Source: Cymodocea nodosa
Taxonomy: Eukaryota; Streptophyta; Magnoliopsida; Alismatales; Cymodoceaceae
Length of the DNA stretch: 64,000 nucleotides
Direction: 5' to 3'
Assembly: GCA_036874045.1 (NCBI GenBank)
Contig: CM072337.1
Location: forward strand, 23,906,001-23,970,000
Part shown: piece by piece, positions 12,724 to 26,100 of the stretch
Position numbering within the stretch: position 1 is the first letter of the stretch
Layout: each line of letters starts with the position of its first letter
Notes under the pieces: model-generated
What the model was told of the DNA's origin: nothing
Seen by the model: the letters and a program-made list of their open reading frames with translations, nothing else
The model's database searches: none
Program-made: the position numbers and the translations under genes

Positions 12724-12734
12724 TCCAACGGTCA
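12724..12734 (+). promoter_or_regulatory. MSA element in the H2A.W promoter
   Basis: TCCAACGGTCA matches the mitosis-specific activator consensus YCYAACGGYYA at every position. It lies about 55 bp upstream of the TATA box. Such sites bind three-repeat MYB factors and give G2/M expression in known plant genes. Confidence 0.6.
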
Positions 12735-12787
12735 CGACTACGGGATCCACGACCGTAGCGCTGGTCCGTCCCTCGTCTCCTTCCAGA

Positions 12788-12795
12788 TATAAATA
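12788..12795 (+). promoter_or_regulatory. TATA box (TATAAATA) of H2A.W
   Basis: TATAAATA within CCAGATATAAATATAAC, 83 bp upstream of the histone start codon. Confidence 0.8.
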
Positions 12796-12877
12796 TAACA
12801 TACACGAAATTCCAGCTCGGACAGATTCCCCAAAAAATCCTCTTGCAATCCCGCCCCAGCAGCCCACCGTATACAAG

Positions 12878-13425
12878 ATGGATGCCACCGGAAAACCCAA
12901 GAAGGGAGCTGCTGGTAGGCGAGGCGGCGGGCCGAAGAAGAAGCCGGTGTCTAGATCCGTCAAGGCTGGCCTTCAGTTCCCCGTGGGGAGAATTGGTCGC
13001 TTCCTCAAGAAGGGTCGGTACGCTCATCGTGTCGGCGCCGGCGCCCCCGTTTACCTCGCCGCCGTGCTAGAGTATCTTGCTGCCGAGGTAAGCTTCTTTT
13101 TCCTTTTCTCTTTTCATGTGCCTCTTGTTGGCTTGGTGTTGTGGTCAGATCTGAGCGTTGAGGTTTGTAGGTGCTAGAGTTGGCTGGAAACGCCGCGAGG
13201 GACAACAAGAAGAACAGAATAGTCCCCAGACATGTTCTATTGGCGATTAGGAACGATGAGGAGTTGGGGAAGCTTCTCGCCGGTGTGACCATCGCTCATG
13301 GGGGTGTTCTACCAAACATCAACCCCGTGCTTCTGCCAAAGAAGACGGGGAAGGCAACCGAGGAAGGGGTGAAGACTGGGAAGGGGACCAAGTCACCAGC
13401 CAAGTCCCCCAGGAAAGCTACATAG
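12878..13425 (+). CDS. HTA: Histone H2A, H2A.W-type variant
   Basis: Two exons, 12878-13087 and 13171-13425, encode 154 residues. The intron falls after ...LEYLAAE, a usual position in plant H2A genes. The N-terminal tail ([18 protein letters not shown], then [22 protein letters not shown]), the [20 protein letters not shown] helix, NDEELGKLL and the docking region [15 protein letters not shown] are canonical. The C-terminal tail is long and ends with two SPxK motifs (SPAK and SPRK), which mark the plant H2A.W class, close to Arabidopsis HTA12. H2A.W is known to pack heterochromatin through its C-terminal SPKK-type tail, so this gene should serve silenced repeat-rich chromatin. Promoter: a TATA box and an MSA site lie upstream. 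The alternative class, a canonical H2A, lacks the SPxK tail. Confidence 0.96.
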
Positions 13426-15170
13426 GTGGTTAGAGAAGATGATAGACAGAGCACACTTTCTTGTTCTTTGCCTTTGGTTACTTGTTTCTGTTTTGGGTGA
13501 TGTGATTATTCATCTCTTTTATGTGTAATCCGCTCTGTTTGCTTCTGTGCTGTTAATTTCATTGTGATCTTTATGGAATTATGCTGGGATTTCTGATATT
13601 TGTAGTGATCAAAGGCGTATGATGTGTGAATGGGAGGAAAAAGAAAAATGGTTTCGATTGGAAGCATCGTGTTTGTATCGATTCTCGTTCAAATGTTGTC
13701 CGCTTCCTCTGTGTGCCATGTCGTTCAATCTCGGACCTTTTGTTATCGCTGTCGCTGAATCTGGATCGGTTGGCTTGGAACATTTCCATTATCGTTCCAT
13801 GAACCTCGTTCACCAACGAGGGCGAATTATTTTTTGTGCGATTGCTCCACATTGATTTGTGCTTGTAGTTTTGGATGAGAATGATAGTCTTGTTTGTTAA
13901 ATTTTAGATGAAGGCGTTACTTCACAAGTAACTGCTCTGCTGCTGGTCATCATCTTGCCCTTCCATAAATTCCGGTGTCGTGTATGGCATAAACCATGAA
14001 TCCAAATTGCTGTCTTTTGAAGCTTTTTTGACAATTTGAAAAAGTAGTTTTTAACGCATTAATATCTGGAGGGGAAATGATGAAATGCAATTAGAAAAGA
14101 TGATGTCTACAAATAAACGGTAAAATATATAATTACGTGGCTGTTATACATCTTATTTCAAATTTGTTTAATTTCGTTGTATTATGTTCAATTTGTGAAG
14201 TTTTACATGAAACTCGGGAAATGCAGCACACGTTAAGCGCTTTTGTCAAAATTACCTTTTTAGGAACGTGTCATTTTGATAATGATAAGATTTCTGCTTT
14301 ATGAATTGAAAATTTCTTTCGTTAAAATACATGATCAAATCAATTGTACTGTACGTTTAGTCTCATTTTCCTATATGAGTTATGATTTTTTGTGTTGTCA
14401 ATGGTAGAATGGTGTAATTTTCATTTACTTAATGAAAGACAAAATTTTAAATTGAAATAAAAAAATTCGCTTTAACGGTTAAATTTCGACAAAAAGAGAT
14501 GAAGTTCTCTTTTGAAGTTTTTTAGGAAGAATAAGTTCAAATTCTAAGGTATTGAATGTACAAGAGGATCTTTGTTCTACCATTGTAGATGCATATGCTC
14601 CGAATTGGATTGTAAAACGAGATTATGGTACCATTTTCATCTTACCCTAAAACTGTAGTCATCAACAGTCCGCACATTTTGTAAAATAGCTTCTTCTCTT
14701 TCCATAAAAAAAGGAAACCAGTGGCAGATATTAAAAAGCATGCAAGACATTTGAAACATTCCCATTATAAAAAGGGAAGAATATTTACGATAACAAAATA
14801 GTTTGCTGAGGATATTTAAGCGAAAAGGCACATTAAATTTTATGATGCACATGATCTAACACACAAAAAAAGTCATCGCAAAAACATGTTTTTAGCCATA
14901 AATCTCACCACTGATGTACATTAAAATTAGTAGGTGGACAATATCTAAAGATTCTTATACATAATTAAAATTCCCTTGAAGATATTTCTCACAAGTCTTC
15001 CGATAAATTATCAAATTAATAAATGACTTTGCAAGGACCTTTATAAACATTTGTCCTCGTTTCACTCACGTTCGTCCTTTATCTAATAAATAATTGCGGT
15101 ACTTGGATTATTTTGATGTTTACTTGAGTCTTCTGCACTTCCATTTGAACAAACTAGTAGTGTACCGGGA
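13426..15170. other. Intergenic, including the H2A.W 3' UTR
   Basis: The first 150 bp look like a transcribed 3' UTR (T/G-rich). The remainder is A+T-rich with no motif-bearing frame. The last 100 bp before 15171 should include the promoter and leader of the RRM gene; no clear TATA box was picked out. Confidence 0.55.
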
Positions 15171-17341
15171 ATGGGAGGTTTTGGAAGGATGCTGCTGCAC
15201 TCGAGGGTCGTAAAAGCACTTCCCGTGGCTTCTCCTTTGGCAACAACGAGGCTTTTCTCACACCGGGCGATCTCCAGTAGACTCTTCGTTGGAGGTATCC
15301 ATCACACTCGCCTTTGTCGTCATTAGTTTCTCGGACCTGATTCCTGTGTTGATTCAATCCTCTATTTTATTGAGGTGGTTTTTTTCTTGTTAACGATTAT
15401 AAAAGGTAAAGATGCCCTTCACAGCATTCCTCAAAACGGGCTAGCGGTTTTTCTTGAGGTTGTTTACTCGTAACGCCTACTAAGTGGTTGCTAAAATACC
15501 CCAACGACGATTATCGTGTGATTTGCAAACAAATGACCACTCATTTGGGTTTTGTGATGGGCAGTTTTTTTCCCATGCTAATGTTGTTTTCGCTGGGTGA
15601 TTGTATCCTTGAGTTCTCGGTGGTTAGTTGGGTGTCTTGGATGATCGTACGACTTTGTGAGAAATGATGCTCGCAATTTGTGGTAATAGCAATCATGATA
15701 TTAAAAATCGTGAGTGATAATGTTATTTTTTATGAGTTTTATCGTAGTTCTCGTGGTTAGGAGGCTGCTGATCAGATAGATCTGGAATAAGTGCAAGGAA
15801 TATCTGGGTGATTAACTTCAGTTGTGGACACAAATTACGAAGTTGAAATCAATCTAGAATGGATGAAAAATGAGCTAAGACCCTAAAAAGATGACGTTTT
15901 CTGGGTGACTTGGATATGTATTTAATTAAGACTAAGTTTGAATCATTACAAAATCAGAAGGCAACTTGGATATCCCGGGCAAATTTTGGATCGATCTAGC
16001 TTTAGGCTTCCACAAGGCTATACTATCCATGTGTCGTAATAAATGTGTGAATTTATTTGGATTGAAAGAAGAAGAATATAAGTTTCAATTTTACATATCG
16101 AAATGTATGTTTGAAAAATGCTTAATTGATAAGCATTGATAATATATTTATGATGCTTTAAATTCTACTTTTACATGCTTTAGTAATAATGAAAGATGTT
16201 CTTATGCCACTTAGGTGATAACACCCTATTTTTAGATCCTACATAAAAATGCCTGTCTTTTTTAACATCTGAGAACTATTTTAAATAATGTAAAGCTACA
16301 CTATGCTCATCATTTTCTAAAAAACTTGTATATTACTGATTTCTATGCTGTTTTAGGATAAAAAAAACTTGGATATTATATTTACTTAAGGATGAGCATT
16401 GTGTTTAATTTCTTTTAATTTATATACCATAATATAAACAAGTTTTTAGTAGCAAGTAATCCATTGTTACTTGAGAAAACTTGAATGATCTTTGCTGACC
16501 CATATTTTTTATCATAACCTCTAAAGAGCATTCCATTTTTCTTTGCTATTGGCAATCATTATAAGTCGGTGCATTTTGTAGAGTTTGGCGATGTGGTCTA
16601 CACACGTATTTTGCTTACGTGAGAATATGTTTATCTGTACATTTATTCATAGATAGCTTCCCTTCACCTTGATTCTCATGCACTCTGGATTTTTTGCTGG
16701 CTCTTTATTTTCCTTGAAAGCTTTGTAGAAGAATGTGTTATTGAAATAGTACTCCAGCATGGAGCAGTAAAATGCCAAGATTTATTGATAAAATCTCATG
16801 CTAGAAAAAGTCCATGACATGAAAGATACCATGTTGACACATGAATATTCAACTCAAAATTAATTGATTATAAGTGATGAAATAGATTTATATGTTAATC
16901 ATGAAATCAGACACCCAATACGCATGCTTTTTTTTTTGATATACTGTGACTTACAGGCCTCTCTTATGATACCAATGAAACAATTTTGATGGATGCTTTT
17001 GGAGAATATGGTAAAATCATTGAAGGTACTTGCTTACAGTGACATGCTCACTACATAATTTTGGTTTTTTGAGAAAATTATCCAGAATCCAATTGTGCAT
17101 TACAGTGAAAGTTATATGTGACCGATGGAGTGGGAAATCAAAAGGTTTTGGCTTCATCCAATTTTCATCGGAAAGTGAAGCGACCAAAGCACTGAAGGAA
17201 ATGAATGGCCAGGTAAAGTTTTCACATAACCTTTAACACGCACGTTTTATTTTTCTCTTGTACCGTATTTACCTGTTCTTCCACTTTCAGTTTTTGGAAG
17301 GGAGAAATATTCGTGTCTTCTATTACAAAAGCAAGGAATAA
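15171..17341 (+). CDS. Small organelle-type RRM RNA-binding protein (S-RBP11-like)
   Basis: Four exons, 15171-15294, 16957-17025, 17106-17212 and 17291-17341, give 116 residues. Residues 1-34 are basic, Ser/Ala-rich and free of acidic residues (MGGFGRMLLHSRVVKALPVA...), typical of a mitochondrial or plastid targeting sequence. One RRM fills the rest: RNP2 LFVGGL at 38-43, RNP1 KGFGFIQF at 77-84, and the final strand in GRNIRVFYYK. There is no glycine-rich tail. Related small plant RRM proteins bind organelle RNA, and some assist C-to-U editing or stability; the role here is not shown. First-intron length (1.66 kb) explains why no long open frame marks the gene. Exon lengths 1-3 equal those of the minus-strand RRM gene at 20171-30405. 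Confidence 0.9.
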
Positions 17342-20170
17342 AGAATCACATGTGCTTTACTTGGCATCAAGCATTCACTCCCTTTTTGGTTCGAGTACAG
17401 TTTTCATCCAGGAATGATCCATCGTCTTTCATGTAAGAGTGACGATAAGTATTCCTTTCAAAAGATGGGAATTGAAGGATTATCGTGGGAATGTAAACTA
17501 AGCAGGTTTCATTTATAAAACTAGTATTCCAATTTTCCATTAGATTATGGAAATATCTAAATTTCCCACAAAGTTTTCTCAGGGCTTGATTACGAGAATG
17601 GTTCAATGCAATCTTTCATTGTGATTATTTTTTATGATGATCTGGATCGGAATTCAATACTTTCTATGTGATTTTATGTGCAAAATAAAATACGTCGTGA
17701 AAGAGAGACTAGGAATCATGTAATTCTATAGAGAAGATAATACTACCTAAAGGTCGAGGATGGATTATATGAAATAATGTATAGTTTAGAAAAAATGGGT
17801 ATTTTTGTTTGCATACTCTTGAAACAATAGGAATAGTTCATATACCCGTTCATTTCATATACCCTTTCAAAGAACTCCATTAACGTTGGGGATAGGATTT
17901 TCCAGAGAAAACCAACCGAGAATAGGCCTTTAAGTTTGGAATATGAAACATTAATATACCAAACATATGCAATTCAACATCGATTAGTTGAAAATGCCAT
18001 CGAACCTTTACATGGTATATAGTTCTCACTGACACAGTCCCACAATGGCCACTTACAAAAATAAAATTCAATATTTCGCATTTATCTGAAATTTCATAAA
18101 TTTTATTGTTATTCGTTAAATGAGATTATTCGTCCATATTCTGGAACGGACTTCCTCAGAATAGAATGGTTTTATCCCTTTTGCAGGGCCTTTTTTTTTA
18201 CTAAAAAGCCACTATGACCTAATATTTTGGAGGGCATGCGAGTGGTTCTCAATACCATGAAGGGTACCCTTAAAAATCCAAAGAACCGCATCGAGTACAA
18301 AGTGATCGGTAGATCTTGTCTACATCTTTCATTGGCAATATACTTTTTTTGACTTCTCCTCCCAAAGGATTTCCAGGAAAAAGAACAAGGTGTGCTAACT
18401 CCGGTGAAAAAGTAATAGGTAATGGCGAATGTGACTCAAAACGAAGTTCCTAATTACAAACACGCATCGTTAAGGATCGTTGAAAAATCTTTTGGGAGAA
18501 TTTCTGAGACTTCTCTCGAAAGCCTGTTTCTAAAAAAGAAGAAAATTCTCTCAAAAGCAGTCACCGGTAAAATCCGTGCCATGCAAGACAAAACATACAA
18601 AAACTCCCAGATTCTGGGACAGAAAATAATCGTATTGTCAATAAGCTTTTAATTTTTGTGATTTTCCTTCTTTCTGTCATTGTTCATTTATTTTATTTTG
18701 CAATAAAACCATGACAAAATACCACCAAAGTTTCAAAAGCCATTCTTCAAGTTTCCCTCACTGGCATCCCAGAAATCCTTGTTTATCTTGCAACGACAGC
18801 ATCTTCAAGTCTATGAACCCAAAAAACAACAGATAAAAATTATCAAAAAACAGAAAATATATTTTACTGAACTTGACAAAAATAAATAAATACATTTTCT
18901 TTTATTTCCAAAATCAGATCACTCGTGTTAAATTGATATTAATAATATGTTGATTTCACTCATTTTATTGGACCGTATTGTTATTTTTTGAGTGTCATAG
19001 AACTGGAAGGTATTTTGACATTACAACAAAAAATAAACAGCCGTCCAAGGTTTTGTTGACAATAAGAATCCAGATATAGATTCTTGAGAGAATTCCTTCT
19101 TTCCAACTTCCATTGCATTCTATTCTCTTCTATTCCCATGGGATTCTAAACTACTTAAAAACTCGCTGTTAGACAACATTACTTCTCCTAACTCCAACCT
19201 TGAAATTCCCAAAATGTCCAAAAGTAATTATTTTTATAGTATCATTGTTAAGCTGAACAAAGAATATAATCAAATGTAATAAAAAATTTATTACAGTAAT
19301 CATTTTTTATTGATTGGTAAATATTAAATGGCTACTGCAATTAATTAACAGATTTGTAAAATTATTGATTATGTTAAAAAACGATAGATTTTAATCATAT
19401 TAAAAAATATTCACTAAAGATTATCATATTAATAATTTTTAATTAACGAATCTAAAAACATCAATAAAAAATTTATTAGTGGTACTGTTGTAAATATTAA
19501 ATGATTGTTGATGTAATTAACATGTTTTCAGAAGAATAAAATGGTACAAACAGACGACCTTTTTCATGCAAATGTTATAAGAAAATGAAGGCAAAATGGT
19601 AAAATGATATGGCAAGTATCCAAGAAGCAGAAATTTTTTGCTTCTACCTTTACTATTCATCCTTTCACATTTCACTCTCCTCATTCTGTGAATCTTTTTA
19701 AACCTGATACTTAATGTGATTGTTTGGCAACAAACTCTGTTCTAAAACAGGTCATAATAAAAAAACCATGAATCATGGTTGTCAAACCAACCCTATAACT
19801 TATTTCTAAGAAGTTAGATTCTACTTTCAACTATAATCTATTTCTGGAAGAAGTGCTCAAATAGACACTAAATAAAACATTTTCGAGGTGGAACCCCTCC
19901 GTCGGGCTTGGTGATCTCCTGGACAAGCTTCTGGTATCATATTTTAAGTACGCTATGTCGCCCTGAAAAAGATGCACTCTCAATCTGAACTATGGGACCC
20001 AGCCCCTAGGTGACTTGTCGAGAAGCATGCAGAAATGGAATGAATAAATATAATAAGGTGAACTAAATAAGGACATGATACAATCGCATACATCAAAATG
20101 GAAAGAGAACCAACCAGTACGAGAAAAGCAAAAGCTTGATGATTATTTACCGAACTAGTGTACAGATGGA
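17342..20170. other. Intergenic DNA between two convergent RRM genes
   Basis: Contains the 3' UTRs of both RRM genes. Short open frames at 17367-17606 (-) and 18422-18652 (+) show no family motif. A foldback sits at 18489-18557. A GC-richer stretch at about 19885-20030 may be an untranslated 3' exon of the minus-strand RRM gene, or unrelated. Confidence 0.5.
18489..18557. repeat. Imperfect foldback, about 17-bp stem
   Basis: CTTTTGGGAGAATTTCT pairs with AGAAAATTCTCTCAAAAG around a loop of roughly 33 nt, with one G-U pair and one bulged A. It could be a short hairpin RNA precursor or a chance palindrome in A+T-rich DNA. Confidence 0.5.
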
Positions 20171-23100
20171 TTAGGACGTATCCTTTTTCACTCTCGATTT
20201 GGCGATTTCCACAAAGATAAGCCTTCCATCAATTATCTGTTTCGCCAAAATGCAGACAGGAAACGTGAGAACATAAATCATCAGCAAAGACCACGATGAA
20301 TTCCAGTGATCAAGTAATTTATCTATTTCTGTAACACATTAAAATAAGACAAAACAAATAAATGAGTATATAAAGAAAGCAAATTCAGTGAAACAATGAG
20401 GTCCAACTAAAGCTACAACACTGACAAGTCGAACCAACCAATGACAGGTTGGTGATGTCATCAAAATTCTAAAAAAACTTTACCGCATCAAATTTAACGA
20501 CTAGATACCTAAAAACAATATTACCTGAAATATTAAAATAATTTCTGAAAGAGCAGAATATCTAAAATCTCATGTACACGTGTAGATTTCTAATGATAGA
20601 TAAAAGCAATGTGATTCATAAAATACAATAAAAGAAAAAAAAACATATTTGTGACATAAATCTCAGTAGACAAGAATTTTATATTGGTTTGATCACTCTA
20701 CCCATGTCTAATCCATATGTATCACTGTCGTAGAAGTTTCCACCATCCTCTTCCTTTTCCACGAGAACTATCCTTTTACACTAACACCTCTTCATGAAAG
20801 TCAAATTTTTGTTACAAGTATAATTACAAGAGAAGAAAATGAGCGTACAAATGTTCTTCACAAATAATCCACCAAGATCTATTTATAAATTATAAGAATA
20901 GGAATTAAAGCTCAAAACGCATGTAACAGTTAGAAATCAACATGGATCGAATGTCCATTTTAAAGACACTCAAAACCTGAACATCTGTATTGAACATCCA
21001 TGAGTTCTATACATCAATGTGATCCAACGAACATCCAAATCACCTTCTGTCCATGACCCATCTTCATTAAGTGTTCCATAAGACATTCTACCATTCTAAC
21101 TCTTTGGCTGTAATGCCAGTTTGATTAATGTAATGACTTCTGACGACTTTAAATTTTAGACTCTATGATCGTCGTCCTACATACAATGTGCATATCTGTT
21201 ATCGACAGTGAATAGACTAAGTTGTGGTGGAACACTCTCTTCTTCATGATTTCTAGCATCCCCACCATCATTATCATCTAATCATCATTCTTAACAATGA
21301 CAGCATTACCATCATCATTGCTACCAGCCTACCACCCAAGCCTGGAGTTTTTCTAGGTTCATGTTTTGACAAACTCATGTATTCTTCTGCACAACACTCA
21401 TATGCCTAGCTATTGCTGAATCTAATCTGCCTTTTGTCTTGTTTAAAACAAGTTCCACATTTTCTGCCTTTCAATCATATATTGGATCCTCATCATATGA
21501 ATCTTAATATATAAATGCAACATCAATGGGATTCAGACAGTCTTTATCTTCTCTTTCTGCTACGTGTTTCATATGAAACCTCATATTGTAGTGCATAAAA
21601 ACCAAATCATTTAATCATTGCATCCTCAATCCGTTTCTCCTGAACATGCTCTAATTCCTTTTACATCAGGATGCTGATGTTATTTGTGATAACATTTTCA
21701 CAACTAGAAATCCGTCCCATAATCCTATGGGGTCTGCCACATAAATCCTTTTCATTCATATATTTTTAACTATGGTCAGATCTTCAATTAAATAACATAA
21801 ATCTTTTAATTCTCTAAAATTTTCACAGCTATCTACTTTAAATTTAGAGCATCTGTCTCATGCATGCATTTACTTAATGAATATTAGTAAACTAATCTAA
21901 TTCTCAATTGCTAACTCATGGACCGTGCTCTCCTAAAAAAACTCTCCTTCATATATTGTAGACACCCCACTTGCGGCAACGTCACATATATTCATCTGTA
22001 TTTCTGATACTTTGTTATGTCCACCTGAATGGCTGAATCAAGGAAAAAAAGGAATGGAAGCACGAATCCAACCCCACTGATGATGCTAATTTTACCAGAC
22101 TTCCTCAAACCCTATGAAGTACATCTTTTTTCTTTCTGTCTAATTCCAATTCCTCACACTTCACGTTGCTGTTATAATTCTTCTGTTCAGCTGAGTTCAG
22201 CATTCCCAACCATTCGCTATTGTTCTTCTTTTGATTCTCCTATATACTTTTCAGATGGAATGGCCATGAATATTTCCCACAAGGCAGTTTCACCAGCTTG
22301 TTGTCTCTAACAAACAAATAATAATAATAATATCAGTCCTCTCTACATAGTAATATTAAGAACATCTATATTACTCCATATGAACCCTTATCAGACTATT
22401 CCTAAAAATAATCCATTCCTTTTTATCTGGCTCTATACCGGATTATTATAAGAGAAGCAATGTCCCAATCCTCCACAACTGGGTTAAGCCAGTGGGACAG
22501 CATCCTGAGATTGATTTATTTATCATTCTTAAATCTACTTTCATATCCTTAAGGATACTGTACCCTAAAGCACACAAATACACAATCCATAGCCTCTAGG
22601 TTCAAGAAATTAAGGTTAAAACCAATCTTGGCATACAACACATTCTAGATTTGTTACTGAAAAATTAAAATATCTAGATTGATTTCTATTATGAGGTAAA
22701 CTTCGCAACCTGGTTACTCCAGTATGCCACCATTTAGAAGCTACAAAACACTCCCAGGCACTCTGAGGAAACTTGAACTAATTTTATTACATTTTATCTG
22801 GCTACCAGATTATTATAAGCACAATGTCCCAAGCCTTGTAAACCCAGCTAATACTCGATGTATTTCTTATTTTATCCACTTCCATAGCACTAGGTATTTT
22901 GTATCAAGTACACTGACTATATGCTATAGCTTAAAGAAATTGAGGATAAAACAAATCTAGGAGATGCATCAGTTATGTAGAATTATTATTGAAAAAACAA
23001 ATGTGCAATACCTAGATTGATTTTTATTATAAGAGGAGACATGGAAACCTGGTTACCCTCGTGTAGCATCATACTCAAATAGATATATTCCTTACGTGAA

Positions 23101-26100
23101 AGTTTTTTCCTAGTTTAATTATTACAAAAATTTGTATCCTCAAGCACACCATCTGCATGTTCCTATCTCACGAATTTCACCATCTATATGTACAATAAAT
23201 TGAGATTAAATTCTCATCTTAGAAATACATGAGTTCTCTGTTATCAAGGAGTATTTGCATGTTTGTCTGGTGAGGCAAGGGGTCCTTTCTTGAGGTCTGG
23301 CTAAGGTAACAGGGTTCAGAAAGATGCACAACTTTGTCACCTTAGGTATCAATTGGAATGGCTATCACATGGAATGCTTTCAATACATTAACGAAGAGAC
23401 GACCCTAATAGAAAGCCCTCACAGCAAGCATTTCTCTTCTCTGCCAAATGAGACTCAACAATTGATATATATGAAAGATGTTGAGGATGATATAGTTTTC
23501 CACGATAATGGATTGCAGCATTGTAAGAAATGGAAGAAAACTGCCATTTAAATGCTGTTTAAATGTTTTCACCTCAATCCATTTCATCTTTTATAAAAAC
23601 TAGGAAGAACAGCTTTGAGAAAAATGACCATTTTTCCATTTAAGCAGTCACTTTTTTGTTTTCCATAGAAAAATGCCATTCTTACCTTTCTTGGTCGTTT
23701 TATTCTTGTTGGAATAGTCTCACATCAGTGATGTAAAGATCAAACCTAAGACTAATATATGATGAATCTCTCAACTTAATGTCAATTAATTTTAAGTTGA
23801 AATCTCACATGGTATAAAAGCAGGACATGTACATCCACCTGATCTAAAATAAAAAAGACATTTATAGGCATAAAATAAGCCACAAGTAAAAAAGAGTGTT
23901 GGAATAATCTCACATTAATGGTATAGAGAACAAACCTGAAACTAATGTATGATAAATCTCTCCAATCAATGTCAATTAGTTGGAGTTGAAATTTTATAAT
24001 TTGAATTTTTTAAATATCATATTATTGTGTTGTTTTCATTGATATAGTTTCACCAATTTGATACTTATTTTTTATTTATAACTTTAATAGTACTTTTATA
24101 TATATTTATGTTTTCAATTCAAGTATTTATTCTCAAATGAAAATTACACATTAAAAATATTTTTTCGAAAGAGTATTACACGTGATTGCATTATAATTTA
24201 TTTTATGCAATTATTTTGATGCTTACATATTGGAAAAAATATTTGTATTTCTTCATTTCCTAATAATACCATTTTTTAAAAATGACTTTTTAAACCCCTA
24301 TTTTTGGAAAACATTTTAATTTTCAATTTGTATAATGCCAATTTTCCATTTTTTACAATATTGATGACTTGATGTAGGATTTGGTTGCAATTGCAACGGG
24401 ATCTGGTAAAGCAAGTAGATCTCTTAGATCATGTTACACTCCTAAAGCAAAACCATTCACAAGTACTACAGGCTTAAAAGGAAAAATACCAATTGATGTG
24501 GATAAAAGGGATGTGAGTCAATGGCTACAAAAGAAGCACATGATATGTATCTATAATGAAGAAGACAAGGAGATGAATAAGACATGGGAATTCCTGTTGA
24601 TGAGGAAGATGAAGAGGAGTATTGATGATTCTTTATTTTATCATCTATTTATCAAGATTAATTTATTGAACTATGCAGACTTGTGCATTAGTAACTTTGA
24701 TTTTTGTGAGCATATGTTTGAACGTTGATATTCCCTAGTGACTTAGTGTTGAGTAAACCTTAAATGTATTTGATATATAATCATTTGTTTATTTAAATGT
24801 CAGAAATTATCACTTTGCTAGAATTGCTTCTCTCTGAAATTTGTACATTAATACATCGATTGTCGCTTGTCACTGGATTTATACTATTAAGAGGAAATCT
24901 AATGGCTCTATGAATCAATACAAGACTTGTTTAGTTGCTCATGACTTCACTTAGACTTATGATATTGACTATGCTAAAACTTTCTCTTTAGTTGCTCATC
25001 TCTACTCCATTTGAGTTACCCTTTCCCTTGCTATTCATTATGGTTGAGCCTTTTCTCAATTAGATGTCAGCAATGTCTTTGTTTATGGTGACCTTAATGA
25101 AAAAGTCCTCATGGAATAACCTCCTAGATATGTTGCTTAGGGAGAAAATACAATCTATTTCTTACAAAAAGCAATCTATGATCTCAAACAAAATCTTCGT
25201 GCTTAGTTTGGGAAGTTTAATTTTATACTACTGCAACACAAGTTCAAGAAATGTCTTGTTGATCCTTCTATCTTCATCAAGCATAGTCCTACAAGATGTC
25301 ATATCAGTTGTCTATGTTGATGACATATTACTAAGGTAATGATGTCTCTAGTATTCAAGAGACCTAGCCAAACATTTTACTATTAGAGATATAGGCAAAC
25401 CTAGGTACTTTCTAAGTATAGAGTTTGCCTACAAAAGAAACAAATTATCACTCTCCCAAAGGAAATATACATTAGATCTATTAGAAGAGACAGAACTTCT
25501 AATATGCAACTGGAATCCACTTTGGTTGAATAGAATCATCCTTTTTGGGAAACAACTTCCAAGCTTTTTCATGATGCCAGTAGATACCGTAGATTGATCA
25601 GCAAGCTTATATATTTTATTGTTACGTGGCTTGATATTTCTTATGTGGTTGGACTACTAAGTCAATTTATGTAGGAACCTCGAGAAGTACATTGAAATGG
25701 AACTATAAAAGCTCTATCCTATATCAAAGGCAATTCAAGAAAAGGATTGATTTACTCTCCACATAGACATTTACATGTTGTGACCAATACAATAGACAAT
25801 GTACCTTAGGCTATTGCATCTATGTTGGTAGAAATCTTATCACTTGTAGAAGTAAAAAGCAAAATGTGGTTCCATGTCTAGTGTCAAGGCAAAATATCAG
25901 TCTATGTCACAAGTTGCTAGTGAAATAATTTGGCTTAGGTTTCTCTTGATTGAACTTAGTGTCTAAGTTTAACTTCCTATGACAGTGTATTGAGATAACC
26001 AGATTGTCATCTATATATCTAACAATGATACCTTTCCTAAGCGTATCAAATATATTGAGATAGATTGTCACTATCTCAAAGAATTAGTGGTTGCTGAAAA

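Noticed and set aside
12539-13027. Minus-strand open frame over H2A
   Set aside because: Antisense shadow of the GC-rich H2A.W promoter and first exon.
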